NCBI RefSeq assembly: GCF_900104095.1 | Contig: NZ_FNJO01000016.1 | Span: forward strand, 1 to 64,000 | Source of the DNA: Ralstonia sp. 25mfcol4.1 | Lineage (GTDB): Bacteria; Pseudomonadota; Gammaproteobacteria; Burkholderiales; Burkholderiaceae | DNA: 64,000 bases | Direction: 5' to 3' | Shown: positions 43,776 through 52,645 of the stretch, one piece after another | Layout: each line of letters opens with the position of its first letter | Numbering within the stretch: the stretch's first letter is position 1 | Notes under the pieces: model-generated | What the model was told of the DNA's origin: nothing | The model's input: the letters and a program-made list of their open reading frames with translations, nothing else | Database searches by the model: none | Translations under genes and position numbers: made by a program

Positions 43776-45341
43776 ATGACATCGTCCGATATGAAGCCGG
43801 CGTCCGGCATGCGGCGGCGAGTGCTGCAAACTGCTGCACTGTCGTCAGTGCTCGCATTGCCCGGGCGCACTGCGTGGGCACATGGTGGAGGGCGCGCTGC
43901 CCGCGTCATCGGGCCCTGGGAGTTGTCCAGTATCGATCCGTTGCGCAACGGCTATCTGTTCTCGCGCATGGAGGTGACGGAGACGCTGGTCAACTACGAC
44001 CAGAGGGGCCGGCCGTGCCCAGGGCTTGCCGCCAGTTGGCGTCTGTCGCCCGACAGGCTGTCATGGCAGTTCACGCTCGCGGCTAACGCTCAGTTTCACG
44101 ACGGCACGCCTGTGCGTCCGGCCGCGGTAGTCGCGGCGCTGGAACGCTCTCGCCACGCCGCCGGGGTGCTGTCGCAAGCGCCGATTGCGGAAATCATGCC
44201 TGACGGTTACGACGTCCGCATACGGCTCTCCAGGCCGTTCTCGCCGCTTCTCGCGTTGCTTTCGCATAGCACGACACAGGTACTCGCGCCGTCTTCTTTC
44301 GGTGCCGATGGCGGCGTACGTGCCGTCGTGGGATCGGGGCCATATCGGGTGGTCGAACTGGAGCCGCCGCAGCGCTTCGCGGTAGAGACGTTTCCGCATT
44401 GGCGGGGCAAGCGACCTGCCGTCGGTCGTGCCTCTTATCTGTCGGTCGGCCGTGCGGAGATGCGTGCGCTCATGGCCGAAGGCGCACAGGCGGACCTGGC
44501 CTATGGCCTCGATCCGGGCAGTATTGCAAGACTCGCTCGCAAGCCAGGCATAGGGTTGCTGTCCGTAACGATTCCGCGCACCACTTCCCTCAAAGTCAAT
44601 GCGGCCCATCCGTATCTGGCCGATGCCGGAACCCGGCGCGCACTCTCCTTGGCGATCGACCGACGTGGCATTGCAGCCGCGATCCTGCGGGACCCGCAGC
44701 TTGCTGCAGGGCAACTGTTTCCGCCTACGCTGGAGGGCTGGCACGATGACTCGCTGCCGCCGCTGCGATACGACCCCGTGCAAGCCAGAAAGCTGCTGGC
44801 CGACGCCGGTTGGAGGGCAAGCGATGACGGGATATTGCGCCGGGGCAACGAGAGGTTTGCGCTGACGCTGCGGACGTTTCCGGATCGGCCGGAGTTGCCT
44901 GTCATCGCCACCGCCATCCAGGAACAGCTCCGGCTCGTCGGTATTCAGATCCGCGTATCGATCGGAAATTCGAGCGACATCCCTTTTGGGCACCGCGACG
45001 GTTCGCTGGAGATGGCGCTGATTGCCAGGAACTATGGGGTAGTGCCCGACGCCTTTGGCACCATCGCGCAGGATTTCATGGGGGAAGGGGGCGATTGGGG
45101 CGCGATGGGGTGGTCGTCGCCCGGCGTAACGCGCGCACTCGCCGCATTGCCGCTTGCTGGCGATCCGCAGCAGGCAACGCCGCTGCAGCGCGAGGTGGCA
45201 GGCATCCTGCATCACGCCCTTCCGCTGATTCCCGTGCTCTGGTACCGCCAGACACTTGCGGCAAATCCCCAACTCGATCACGTCTCGATTGACCCGTATG
45301 AGCGGACCTATCGCCTGTCGCAGATGGAATGGAAATCATGA
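43776..45341 (+). CDS. SBP_bac_5 family ABC binding protein (Dpp/Nik-like)
   Basis: 521 residues from ATG 43776. Its N-terminus is an export signal with twin arginines (MRRRVLQTAALSSVLALPGR, after a short leader), consistent with Tat. The mature part has the family-5 features IGPWELSSIDPLRNGYLFSRMEVTETLVNYD, LAANAQFHDGTPVRPAAVVAALERS and LSLAIDRRGIAA, ending before LSQMEWKS. Substrates are oligopeptides, nickel, or metallophores. The frame upstream overlaps the TonB gene in another phase and is not real. The permease gene overlaps its stop. Confidence 0.9.
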   Translation: MTSSDMKPASGMRRRVLQTAALSSVLALPGRTAWAHGGGRAARVIGPWELSSIDPLRNGYLFSRMEVTETLVNYDQRGRPCPGLAASWRLSPDRLSWQFTLAANAQFHDGTPVRPAAVVAALERSRHAAGVLSQAPIAEIMPDGYDVRIRLSRPFSPLLALLSHSTTQVLAPSSFGADGGVRAVVGSGPYRVVELEPPQRFAVETFPHWRGKRPAVGRASYLSVGRAEMRALMAEGAQADLAYGLDPGSIARLARKPGIGLLSVTIPRTTSLKVNAAHPYLADAGTRRALSLAIDRRGIAAAILRDPQLAAGQLFPPTLEGWHDDSLPPLRYDPVQARKLLADAGWRASDDGILRRGNERFALTLRTFPDRPELPVIATAIQEQLRLVGIQIRVSIGNSSDIPFGHRDGSLEMALIARNYGVVPDAFGTIAQDFMGEGGDWGAMGWSSPGVTRALAALPLAGDPQQATPLQREVAGILHHALPLIPVLWYRQTLAANPQLDHVSIDPYERTYRLSQMEWKS

Positions 45342-46372
45342 CGGACCAGATACTCTCCATCCCGGCTGACGAAGGCCAGCAAAGTCGCCGCGGCGCATGC
45401 CGGCCGTTCCACGTTCTTGGTACGGTTGCCTTGCAGCGTGGCATCCAGGCAGTCGTCGTGTCCGCGTTGGTCGGCACGCTGAGTTTCATGATGATGCGCT
45501 GGTTGCCTGGCGACATGGCCTTTCGCATCGCTGCGGGGCGATATGGTTTTGACATGGTCACCGTGCAGGCCGCGGAAGCGGTACGCGCCGAACTCGGTTT
45601 GCAGGCCCCCTGGCTGCCAGCACTGTGGCATTGGTGGACCCGACTCCTGCACCTCGACCTTGGCGTGTCGGCCGTCACCGGGGCACCGGTCGTCCATGAG
45701 ATCGGCCATCAGCTCGGCCATACCATGATGCTGGCGGTGGCCGCGCTGGCTATTTCCTGTGCGATCGCCATTCCATTGGGATTCCTTGCGGGCATGCGTG
45801 CCGGTGGTGCACTGGATCGGGCCACTCTTCTGGCTTCGGTGATGCTGAGGGCGCTGCCGCCGTTTGTGCTGGGCATCGTGCTGGTTTCCGTGTTGTCAGT
45901 CGGCTGGAACCTGATGCCCGCGGGAGGGCATCACGAACACGGCAGCTTGCTCGCGCCGGCGTTGACGCTTGGACTGGGTCTGGCCGCGACAGCCATGCGC
46001 GTGGCGCGTGATGCGATGGCATCCGTGTCCGCCTCCTCATATTTCCAGTTTGCGCGCACCAAGGGCCTGACCGATCGCCAGGCGCTGGCCCGCCACGGCA
46101 TCCGCAATGCCGCGATTCCGCTCATTGCATATATCGGGGTGCAGCTTGTGTTTCTGGTCGAGGGGGTCGTTGTCATTGAAACGTTGTTTGCATGGCCCGG
46201 CATTGGCCACGCGCTGGTGCATGCCATCTTTGGTCGCGACGTGCCGATGATCCAGGGTACGGCCATCGTCATGGGTCTGATGTTCGTGATGCTGAATACC
46301 GTTGTGGACCTTGCCTGCGCCGCGGTCGATCCGCGCTTGCGGGTTGGAAGGAGGCACCGATGCCCACACTAA
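45338..46372 (+). CDS. ABC transporter permease (DppB/NikB-like)
   Basis: 344 residues from ATG 45338, overlapping the previous stop (ATGA). It has about six membrane helices and the conserved GPxxB-type loop; the EAA motif is YFQFARTKGLTDRQALARHGIRNAAIPLIAYIG. ALFAWPGIGHALVHAIFGRDVPMIQG is the family hallmark near the C-terminus (here beginning with ETLF). It pairs with the next permease. Confidence 0.92.
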   Translation: MTDQILSIPADEGQQSRRGACRPFHVLGTVALQRGIQAVVVSALVGTLSFMMMRWLPGDMAFRIAAGRYGFDMVTVQAAEAVRAELGLQAPWLPALWHWWTRLLHLDLGVSAVTGAPVVHEIGHQLGHTMMLAVAALAISCAIAIPLGFLAGMRAGGALDRATLLASVMLRALPPFVLGIVLVSVLSVGWNLMPAGGHHEHGSLLAPALTLGLGLAATAMRVARDAMASVSASSYFQFARTKGLTDRQALARHGIRNAAIPLIAYIGVQLVFLVEGVVVIETLFAWPGIGHALVHAIFGRDVPMIQGTAIVMGLMFVMLNTVVDLACAAVDPRLRVGRRHRCPH

Positions 46373-47157
46373 GCCGGCAGCATATCGGTGCCGCATTACT
46401 GATTGGGCTGGCCCTGTTTGCCATCGCCGGTCCGCTGGTCGCCGCGCGGGCACCATTCGAACAGAACCTCTACGGCATTCTGCAAGGTCCGAGTTTGGCG
46501 GAGCCTCTTGGGACAGATCATCTTGGCCGTAGCATGGTCGCCCGTCTGGCAAGCGCCAGCCGCCTGTCGTTGGGCCTGGCGCTGCTGAGTGTCGTGACAG
46601 CGGCGGTTCCGGGGACATTGCTCGGACTTCTGGCGGCATGGCGTGGCGGCTGGACGGCCCGCGCCGTGGGTGCGGTTGCCGACACCGTGCTGGCATTGCC
46701 GGGCCTGCTGCTCGTGTTGCTGCTTGGCGCATTCGCGCCCGGAGCATTCTGGCCACTGTATGTCGGTCTGTCGCTGGTATTGTGGGTCGAGTACTTCCGC
46801 ATTACCCGCGCTACGGCCTCGGTCGTGCTGGCAAGCGATCATGTCGAAGCGGCACGGATGCTTGGCTTTGGATCGTTCTATGTGCTTCGTCACCACGTTT
46901 TGCCCGAACTGCTGCCGATGCTCGGCACCTTGGCAAGCTTCGGCGCCGGCGCAGCCGTGCTTGCATTGGCGGCGATGGGCTTCGTGGGGCTGGGGGCCCA
47001 ACCGCCCGCGGCCGAGTTGGGGCTCATGATGACCGAGCTGCTGCCTTACGCCGCGGAGGCGCCATGGGTGATAGCGAGTCCGATCGTGCTGTTGACGCTG
47101 GCCACCCTCGCGCTGGTGCTGCTGCACGGCGCCAGTTTGCGCAGGCATTCCGTATGA
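46360..47157 (+). CDS. ABC transporter permease (DppC/NikC-like)
   Basis: 265 residues from ATG 46360 with GGAAGGAGG before it; it overlaps the preceding gene by 13 bases. The N-terminal LGTDHLGRSMVARLASASRLSLGLALL is the DppC signature and AARMLGFGSFYVLRHHVLPELLPML is the EAA loop. It is the second channel subunit of the importer. Confidence 0.92.
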   Translation: MPTLSRQHIGAALLIGLALFAIAGPLVAARAPFEQNLYGILQGPSLAEPLGTDHLGRSMVARLASASRLSLGLALLSVVTAAVPGTLLGLLAAWRGGWTARAVGAVADTVLALPGLLLVLLLGAFAPGAFWPLYVGLSLVLWVEYFRITRATASVVLASDHVEAARMLGFGSFYVLRHHVLPELLPMLGTLASFGAGAAVLALAAMGFVGLGAQPPAAELGLMMTELLPYAAEAPWVIASPIVLLTLATLALVLLHGASLRRHSV

Positions 47158-48608
47158 GCAGCAATAGCGTGCCGCTTCTGGCGGTTTCCCGACTGCGGGT
47201 CGAAAGCGCCGAAGGCGATCTGGTTGGCCCGATTTCATTCGAGATGCAACCGGGCCGGGCGCTCACGCTGCTCGGCGAGAGTGGCTCGGGCAAGAGCCTG
47301 CTGGCGCAGGCCATCATGGGGGCGCTGCCTTCCGGCTTGCGGGCCGAAGGCAAGGTGGCGCTCTGCGGCGAATCGTTCTCCGCCGCAGACTGCGTCGCCA
47401 GGCGCACCATGTGGGGACGACACCTGGCATTGCTTCCGCAGGAGCCCTGGCTGGCACTCGACCCCACCATGCGGGTAGGGCGCCAACTGGCAGAGACATA
47501 TGCGCTGGTCGGCGGCCGGTCCCGCACCAGCGCGTGGGCAGCCACGCTGGCCGAAGTGGAATCGCTGGGTATGGCTGGGATCGGCAATGCCTGGCCTGGG
47601 AATCTGTCCGGTGGCATGGCGCAAAGGGTTGCCTTTGCGATCACGCGCGCGGGCGGTGCGCCCGTGTTGATCGTCGACGAGCCAACCAAGGGCCTGGACC
47701 ATGCATGCCGTGACGATATCATCGCGCGACTTCAATCAGCGCTTCGCGCCGGCTGTGCGGTGTTGACCATCACGCACGATATCGCCGTGGCACGGGCCCT
47801 CGGGGGCGATGTGAGTGTCATGCTTGCGGGAAAAATCGTGGAGGCCGGACAGGCCGATGCCCTCCTTGCGGCCCCGTCCCACGACTACACGCGCGCGTTG
47901 ATCGCAGCAGACCCCCGCAACTGGGCATCGCGACCGCCTGCAAGTCCAGGCAAGGAAGTGCTCCGGGCGAGTGGGATCGGGAAGCGCTTTGGCGACCGCG
48001 AACTCTTTCGAAACGTCGATCTGTCGCTGCATGCAGGCGAGAGCATTGCAGTCACCGGGCCAAGCGGGAGCGGTAAGTCGACGCTGGGCAACGTCCTGCT
48101 AGGCCTGGTGTCGGTGGATGCGGGACGGGTGCACCGGCGATCCGATGCTGGGTCGATACGCTTCCAGAAGATCTACCAGGAACCCTCATCGGCGTTTGCG
48201 CCGCGTCGGACGATCGGGCAGGCACTTGAAGATCTTTGTGTCCGACATCGACTTGATCGGGGCGGCATTGCGCACCTGATGACGCGTATGCGACTGACGC
48301 CTGCATTGCTGCACAGGCGGCCAGGCCAGGTTTCGGGAGGGGAGCTGCAGCGGTTCGCTTTGATTCGGGCGCTCTTGCTGAGACCAGTGTTCCTGTTTGC
48401 CGACGAACCGACTTCAAGACTGGACCCGATCACTCAAAAGGAGACGCTGGACCTGATTGCGACGGCCGCGCAAGAGCAGGAATGTTCGCTGATGCTGGTT
48501 ACCCACGATCCCCACATTGCCCGTTTTCTGACTCAACGCGAGGTGAACATGGCATCCATCGGGAGACCCGCCGAGCGAGAAGCCGAAATGGCGGTTCGTG
48601 CCTTGTAG
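47154..48608 (+). CDS. Fused dual ABC ATPase of the Dpp/Nik-type importer
   Basis: 484 residues containing two ABC domains in one chain. Domain 1 (about 8-245): Walker A GESGSGKS, signature LSGGMAQRVAFAI, Walker B VLIVDEPTKGLD, H-loop ITHDIAV. Domain 2 (about 265-475): GPSGSGKST, IYQEPSSAFAPRRT, VSGGELQRFALIRAL, FLFADEPTSRLD. In many homologues DppD and DppF are separate, so the fusion is notable. It overlaps the permease stop (ATGA). It completes a TonB receptor plus ABC importer operon of five genes. Confidence 0.93.
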   Translation: MSSNSVPLLAVSRLRVESAEGDLVGPISFEMQPGRALTLLGESGSGKSLLAQAIMGALPSGLRAEGKVALCGESFSAADCVARRTMWGRHLALLPQEPWLALDPTMRVGRQLAETYALVGGRSRTSAWAATLAEVESLGMAGIGNAWPGNLSGGMAQRVAFAITRAGGAPVLIVDEPTKGLDHACRDDIIARLQSALRAGCAVLTITHDIAVARALGGDVSVMLAGKIVEAGQADALLAAPSHDYTRALIAADPRNWASRPPASPGKEVLRASGIGKRFGDRELFRNVDLSLHAGESIAVTGPSGSGKSTLGNVLLGLVSVDAGRVHRRSDAGSIRFQKIYQEPSSAFAPRRTIGQALEDLCVRHRLDRGGIAHLMTRMRLTPALLHRRPGQVSGGELQRFALIRALLLRPVFLFADEPTSRLDPITQKETLDLIATAAQEQECSLMLVTHDPHIARFLTQREVNMASIGRPAEREAEMAVRAL

Positions 48609-48683
48609 TCAGACCTGCAGATTCCGGCCCCGCCAGCTTGCGCGCCGGGGCGCGATGGCCCCGCGAGACGGGGATCTGGCGTG

Positions 48684-49415
48684 TCAGGCCTCTACCATCC
48701 CCAGGAACTGCTGTAGTTCCGAGGTTTGGGGACGGCTAAAGACATCCTCCGGCGCACCGATCTCGTGGACCTTGCCCTGATGCATAAACACCACGCGGTC
48801 GCACACCTCGCGCGCAAAGCGCATCTCGTGCGTCACCATCAGCAAGGTCATGCCGTCGGCGGCCAGACCTCGCACCACCTGCAGCACCTCGTTGACGAGT
48901 TCGGGGTCCAGCGCCGACGTGATCTCGTCGCATAGCAGCGCGGTCGGCTGCATGGCCAACGCGCGGGCGATAGCGACCCGTTGCTGCTGCCCGCCGGACA
49001 ACTGGTCAGGATAAGCGTCGAACTTTGCGGACAGACCCACCCGCGCCAGGTTCAGTTCGGCAAGCTCGCGGGCCTTGGCCTCTGGCACGCCCTTGACGAT
49101 CATTGGCGACAGCATCACGTTGCGCCCTGCGCTCAGGTGGGGGAACAGGTTGAACTGCTGGAAGATCATGCCTACCTTCAGCCGGAGCGCGCGCAGCTGC
49201 AGCTCGCTGTCGGCCAGATGCGCGCCTGCTACGGTGATGGCCCCCGCGTCGATGCGCTCGAGCCCGTTGATGCAACGTAGCAGGGTGCTCTTGCCCGAGC
49301 CACTCTTGCCGATGATGGCGATGACCTCGCCGGGTTCCACGGAAAGCGAAACGCCTTTCAGGACCTCGTTGCTGCCAAACGACTTGCGAACCTGGTCAAT
49401 GGCGATGAGCGGCAT
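48684..49415 (-). CDS. Polar amino acid ABC transporter ATP-binding protein (GlnQ/HisP-like)
   Basis: 243 residues: Walker A GKSGSGKST, Q-loop MIFQQFNLFPHL, signature LSGGQQQRVAIARAL, LLCDEITSALDPELVNEVL and the H-loop VTHEMRFAREV, all of the GlnQ type. Overlaps the permease gene. It ends the operon running from 51546 or 52343 down to 48684. Convergent with the fused ATPase gene above. Confidence 0.94.
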   Translation of the reverse strand: MPLIAIDQVRKSFGSNEVLKGVSLSVEPGEVIAIIGKSGSGKSTLLRCINGLERIDAGAITVAGAHLADSELQLRALRLKVGMIFQQFNLFPHLSAGRNVMLSPMIVKGVPEAKARELAELNLARVGLSAKFDAYPDQLSGGQQQRVAIARALAMQPTALLCDEITSALDPELVNEVLQVVRGLAADGMTLLMVTHEMRFAREVCDRVVFMHQGKVHEIGAPEDVFSRPQTSELQQFLGMVEA

Positions 49416-50052
49416 GGAATTTCCTCTCCAGCATCTTGCTGTATTGCGAAAGCGGCCAGCACAGCGCGAAATACATCAGCGCCACGGCGGCGTACACGGT
49501 AAAGGGTTGGAACGTGGCGTTCACGATCATCGTGCCTGCCTTGGAAAGCTCGGTAAACCCGATGATGGATGCAAGGGCCGTTCCCTTGATGACCTGGACG
49601 CCGAAGCCGACGGTTGGTGCCACGGCAATCCGGAGCGCCTGCGGCAGGATCACGTGGCGCATCTGCTGCACGTAGCTCATGGCCAGACTGCCAGAGGCCT
49701 CCCACTGGCCGCGAGGGATGGCTTCCACGCAGCCGCGCCAGATTTCCGCCAGGAAGGCCGAGGTCCAGAGCGTCAATGCCAGTCCTGCAGCCAGCCATGC
49801 GGGTACTTCGATGCCGAAGAGCGCAAGGCCAAAGAACGCGAGAAACAGCTGCATCAACAGCGGCGTGCCCTGGAACAGCTCGATATAGGCTTGTGTCAGC
49901 CGCCGTGCCCACGGACGCTTGCCCGTGCGCAGCAACAGCACAAGTAGCCCCACGATGCCGCCGCCTACGAAGGCGACCAACGACAGCAACACGGTCCAGC
50001 GCGCCGCCAGCAGCAGGTTACGGACGATATCCCACAACGAAAACTCGATCAT
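49396..50052 (-). CDS. Amino acid ABC transporter permease
   Basis: 218 residues from ATG 50052, which overlaps the stop of the other permease (ATGA); an upstream in-frame start at 50226 would overlap that gene extensively. Three to five membrane segments with the HisM-type TQAYIELFQGTPLLMQLFLAFFGL and EASGSLAMSYVQQMRHVILPQALRIAVAP. Confidence 0.93.
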   Translation of the reverse strand: MIEFSLWDIVRNLLLAARWTVLLSLVAFVGGGIVGLLVLLLRTGKRPWARRLTQAYIELFQGTPLLMQLFLAFFGLALFGIEVPAWLAAGLALTLWTSAFLAEIWRGCVEAIPRGQWEASGSLAMSYVQQMRHVILPQALRIAVAPTVGFGVQVIKGTALASIIGFTELSKAGTMIVNATFQPFTVYAAVALMYFALCWPLSQYSKMLERKFHAAHRH

Positions 50053-50717
50053 CCCACCCTCCGGACAAATAGCCGTCGGCCGATGCCGCGCAGCAACTGC
50101 CGCAGGGCAATCGCGAGCAGCAAGTAGATGCCGGTGCTGACCAGATACACCTCGAACGCGCGGAAGTTGCGGCCCTGTATGAAATTGGCCGCGTACGTCA
50201 GGTCTTGGGCGGCAATCTGCGAGCACACCGCGGACCCCAGCATCACGATCACCACCTGGCTTGACAGCGCGGGCCAGATCTTCTGCAATGCCGGTCGCAG
50301 CACGACATGGCGGAACACCTGGAACGGTGACATGGCAAGACTGGCACCCGCCTCGAACTGTCCGCGCGGCGTCGCTGCCAGCCCGGCGCGCACGATCTCG
50401 GTTCCATAGGCGCCCAGATTGATGACCATGGCCAGCGACGCCGCCACCATTTCCGGCAGATGCACACCGAGGCTAGGCAGCCCAAAGAAGATAAAGAACA
50501 GCTGGATCAGAAACGGCGTGTTCCGGATCAGCTCCACATAGGTGCCGACGACTGCGCGCAGCCAGGCCGGCCCCTGGGTCTTGGCCCAGGCGCCCGCTAC
50601 CGCGACGGCCACGCCAAGTACCCCGCCGGTGAGCGTCAGCTGCGCCGTGACGGCAATGCCTTTCACCAGCACGTCGGTGTAGTCCAGCACCGAAACGAAA
50701 TCGAACGCGTAAGCCAT
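50049..50717 (-). CDS. Amino acid ABC transporter permease
   Basis: 222 residues beginning MAYAFDFVSVLDYTDVLVKG. It has the HisM/GlnP pattern VGTYVELIRNTPFLIQLFFIFFGLPSLGVHL and EAGASLAMSPFQVFRHVVLRPALQKIWPAL. Together with the other permease it forms a heterodimer channel. The ATG of the next permease overlaps its stop. Confidence 0.93.
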   Translation of the reverse strand: MAYAFDFVSVLDYTDVLVKGIAVTAQLTLTGGVLGVAVAVAGAWAKTQGPAWLRAVVGTYVELIRNTPFLIQLFFIFFGLPSLGVHLPEMVAASLAMVINLGAYGTEIVRAGLAATPRGQFEAGASLAMSPFQVFRHVVLRPALQKIWPALSSQVVIVMLGSAVCSQIAAQDLTYAANFIQGRNFRAFEVYLVSTGIYLLLAIALRQLLRGIGRRLFVRRVG

Positions 50718-50739
50718 GCTTTTACCTGGGCGGCGCGAG

Positions 50740-51546
50740 TCAGAGCTGGGCCGGCAGCGGTCGCAGCAGCCACTTGATCGACAGCGTATTGAGCGAGCCG
50801 TCCTTCTTGGCTTCGGCGAGGATGGCGTTGACCTTGTCCTGCAAGGGTTTTTCGCCCTTGTTCATGCCGATGAAGCACGGCGAATTCTTGATCAGGAACT
50901 TGGTCTCCGGCGCCTTGGGCGGGTGCTTGGCGATCAGCGAGGTAGCCACCACGTTACCGGTGGCAATCAGCTGCACCTGTCCGGACAGAAAGGCCGAAAT
51001 CGTGGCGTTGTTGTCTTCGTAACGCTTGATGTTCGCGCTGGCCGGCGCGATCTTGCTCAATTCCAGGTCTTCGACCGCACCACGCGTGACGCCAACGGTC
51101 TTGCCCGCCAGGTCAGCCGCACTTTTCACAGAAATGTCCGCCGGCCCGAACACACCGTTGAAGAAGGGCGCGTAGGCCTCCGAGAAATCGAGCACCTTTT
51201 CGCGCTCGGGGTTCTTGCCCATGCTCGAGATCACAAGATCCACCTTGCGCGTCTGCAGATACGGCACGCGGTTAGTGCTGGTTACGGGGACCAATTGGAG
51301 CTTGACTCCCATTTTCTTGGCCATCAGCGCTGCCACGTCAATATCGAGGCCCTGCGGCGCCATATCGGCCCCCACCGAGCCGAACGGCGGGAAATCCTGA
51401 GGCACGGCTACGCGCAGCACGCCGGCCTTGGTAATGTCGGCAAGCGTATCGGCCTGCGCGGGCAGCGCGGCCACGCAGAGGGCGGCCAGCAATGCGCACA
51501 TCAGGCCACGGCGGGAAGACTTGGATTGGGACAGGGCTTGGAACAT
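50740..51546 (-). CDS. Amino acid ABC transporter periplasmic binding protein
   Basis: 268 residues; the signal peptide runs through MFQALSQSKSSRRGLMCALL and ends near AQAD. The SBP_bac_3 pattern follows: LRVAVPQDFPPFGSVGADMAPQGLDIDVAALMAKKMGVKLQLVPV, SSMGKNPEREKVLDFSEAYAPFFNGVFG and GKTVGVTRGAVEDLEL. It binds a polar amino acid or derivative. It is 22 bp upstream of the permease gene and 11 bp downstream of the GntR gene. Confidence 0.93.
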   Translation of the reverse strand: MFQALSQSKSSRRGLMCALLAALCVAALPAQADTLADITKAGVLRVAVPQDFPPFGSVGADMAPQGLDIDVAALMAKKMGVKLQLVPVTSTNRVPYLQTRKVDLVISSMGKNPEREKVLDFSEAYAPFFNGVFGPADISVKSAADLAGKTVGVTRGAVEDLELSKIAPASANIKRYEDNNATISAFLSGQVQLIATGNVVATSLIAKHPPKAPETKFLIKNSPCFIGMNKGEKPLQDKVNAILAEAKKDGSLNTLSIKWLLRPLPAQL

Positions 51547-51557
51547 CGCGTGTTTCC

Positions 51558-52343
51558 TCAGTTTCGGGATGGGGTAGGGGAGAGCATGGGGTGTGCCGCG
51601 GATACTTCCGCGGCGGGCGTGGTGGCATGGGGCGTGCGCCCGGGATCGACCGGTGCCAGGGCCTGCCGCAGGTGCGCAAGGGGGTCAGCGGGGCCCACGG
51701 CATCGAGGCTCGTATGCACTTCGCCAAGATGTTCGGCCATAAGCCGCGCGGCCAGCGTGCCATTGCCCTCGGCCAACGCATTGACGATGTCTTCGTGCTG
51801 GCTGCATGAGCGGTCGGCATCGGCGGCGGACTGATTGCGGCTGGCCACGAGCGTCGTGCGCGCGGTCAGGTCACGCAGCGTGTCGACAAGGAGGCCATAG
51901 CCCAGCGAGGCGCATAGACAAACATGAAAGTCGCCCAGCAGAAAGCTGCGCATGCTGGCGTCGTCGCCCTGGAGCGCCGCCTTTTCGCGCGCGATATGAA
52001 CCTTGAGCGTGTGGATGGCCTGTGCGCCCGGCGGGCGCTCCGGGCCGATCTCGCGCAGCAAGCCGGTTTCGATAATGCGCCGGGCGTCGAACGCCGCGCG
52101 AATGTCGTCGGCCCCCGGCTCCACCAGGAACCAGCCGCGCCGGGCGCTGACGGTCACCATGCCGCGCGCCGCCAATCGCGACAGCGCCTCTCGCACCAGC
52201 GTGCGGCTTACACCGAAGAGCGTGGCGAGCTCCTGCTCACCTAGGCGCGAGCCGGGGAGCAGCTTCTGGCCGAGCATTGCCTCGGTGATGCGATTGGCAA
52301 TATCGGCGGGCGAGTTTTCAGTCGTTGCGTTCACGGATGCCAC
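51558..52343 (-). CDS. GntR/FCD regulator of the amino-acid transporter
   Basis: 261 residues. The start codon is GTG 52343, and no strong SD is visible, so the true start could be internal. The wHTH is IANRITEAMLGQKLLPGSRLGEQELATLFGVSRTLVREALSRLAARGMVTV; the FCD domain follows (RRIIETGLLREI, FHVCLCASLGYGL). It is directly upstream of the binding protein with 11 bp between them, so it is probably co-transcribed. Candidate operators at 52340-52376 overlap its start. Confidence 0.88.
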   Translation of the reverse strand: MASVNATTENSPADIANRITEAMLGQKLLPGSRLGEQELATLFGVSRTLVREALSRLAARGMVTVSARRGWFLVEPGADDIRAAFDARRIIETGLLREIGPERPPGAQAIHTLKVHIAREKAALQGDDASMRSFLLGDFHVCLCASLGYGLLVDTLRDLTARTTLVASRNQSAADADRSCSQHEDIVNALAEGNGTLAARLMAEHLGEVHTSLDAVGPADPLAHLRQALAPVDPGRTPHATTPAAEVSAAHPMLSPTPSRN

Positions 52344-52376
52344 TTGAGCAAGTGGTATGCCATGCTTGTATGCAAG
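52340..52376. promoter_or_regulatory. Two dyads over the GntR start (candidate operators)
   Basis: CCACTTGAGCAAGTGG (perfect 7-bp arms, 52340-52355) lies over the GTG start, and CTTGTATGCAAG (52365-52376) lies 10 bp further upstream. FCD-type GntR regulators bind TTGTATACAA-like dyads, so autoregulation is plausible. Confidence 0.5.
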
Positions 52377-52645
52377 ATTTGTCGCCAGAATGCGGCCTAT
52401 GCGTCAATTCGGGCCGGTGTCGAACGTCGGATTATCCCCAGTGCGGGGCGCTGCGCGCCAAGACGGTGCGACGCGTTGCGGAGCCGAGGGCGGACGCCCC
52501 GGAATCGGACGGGCAAAGACGGTCGATACTGGCCCCTGAAGATGGATATTCAGTGGCGGCACTACGACCACGAACGAAAATGCCCCGCATGGGCGGGGCG
52601 TCAGTGCTACTGTCTTTTCGAAAGGAAATCGCAGACGCGGCGGGC
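52344..52645. other. 302-bp intergenic region
   Basis: No gene is supported. It holds the candidate GntR operators at the left side and the terminator hairpin of the Bug gene at the right. Nothing else stands out. Confidence 0.5.
52577..52599 (-). terminator. Rho-independent terminator of the porin-Bug operon
   Basis: On the minus strand, GCCCCGC-CCAT-GCGGGGC is a perfect 7-bp GC-rich stem with a 4-base loop, followed by ATTTTCGTT. It lies 47 bp after the Bug stop codon. Confidence 0.72.
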
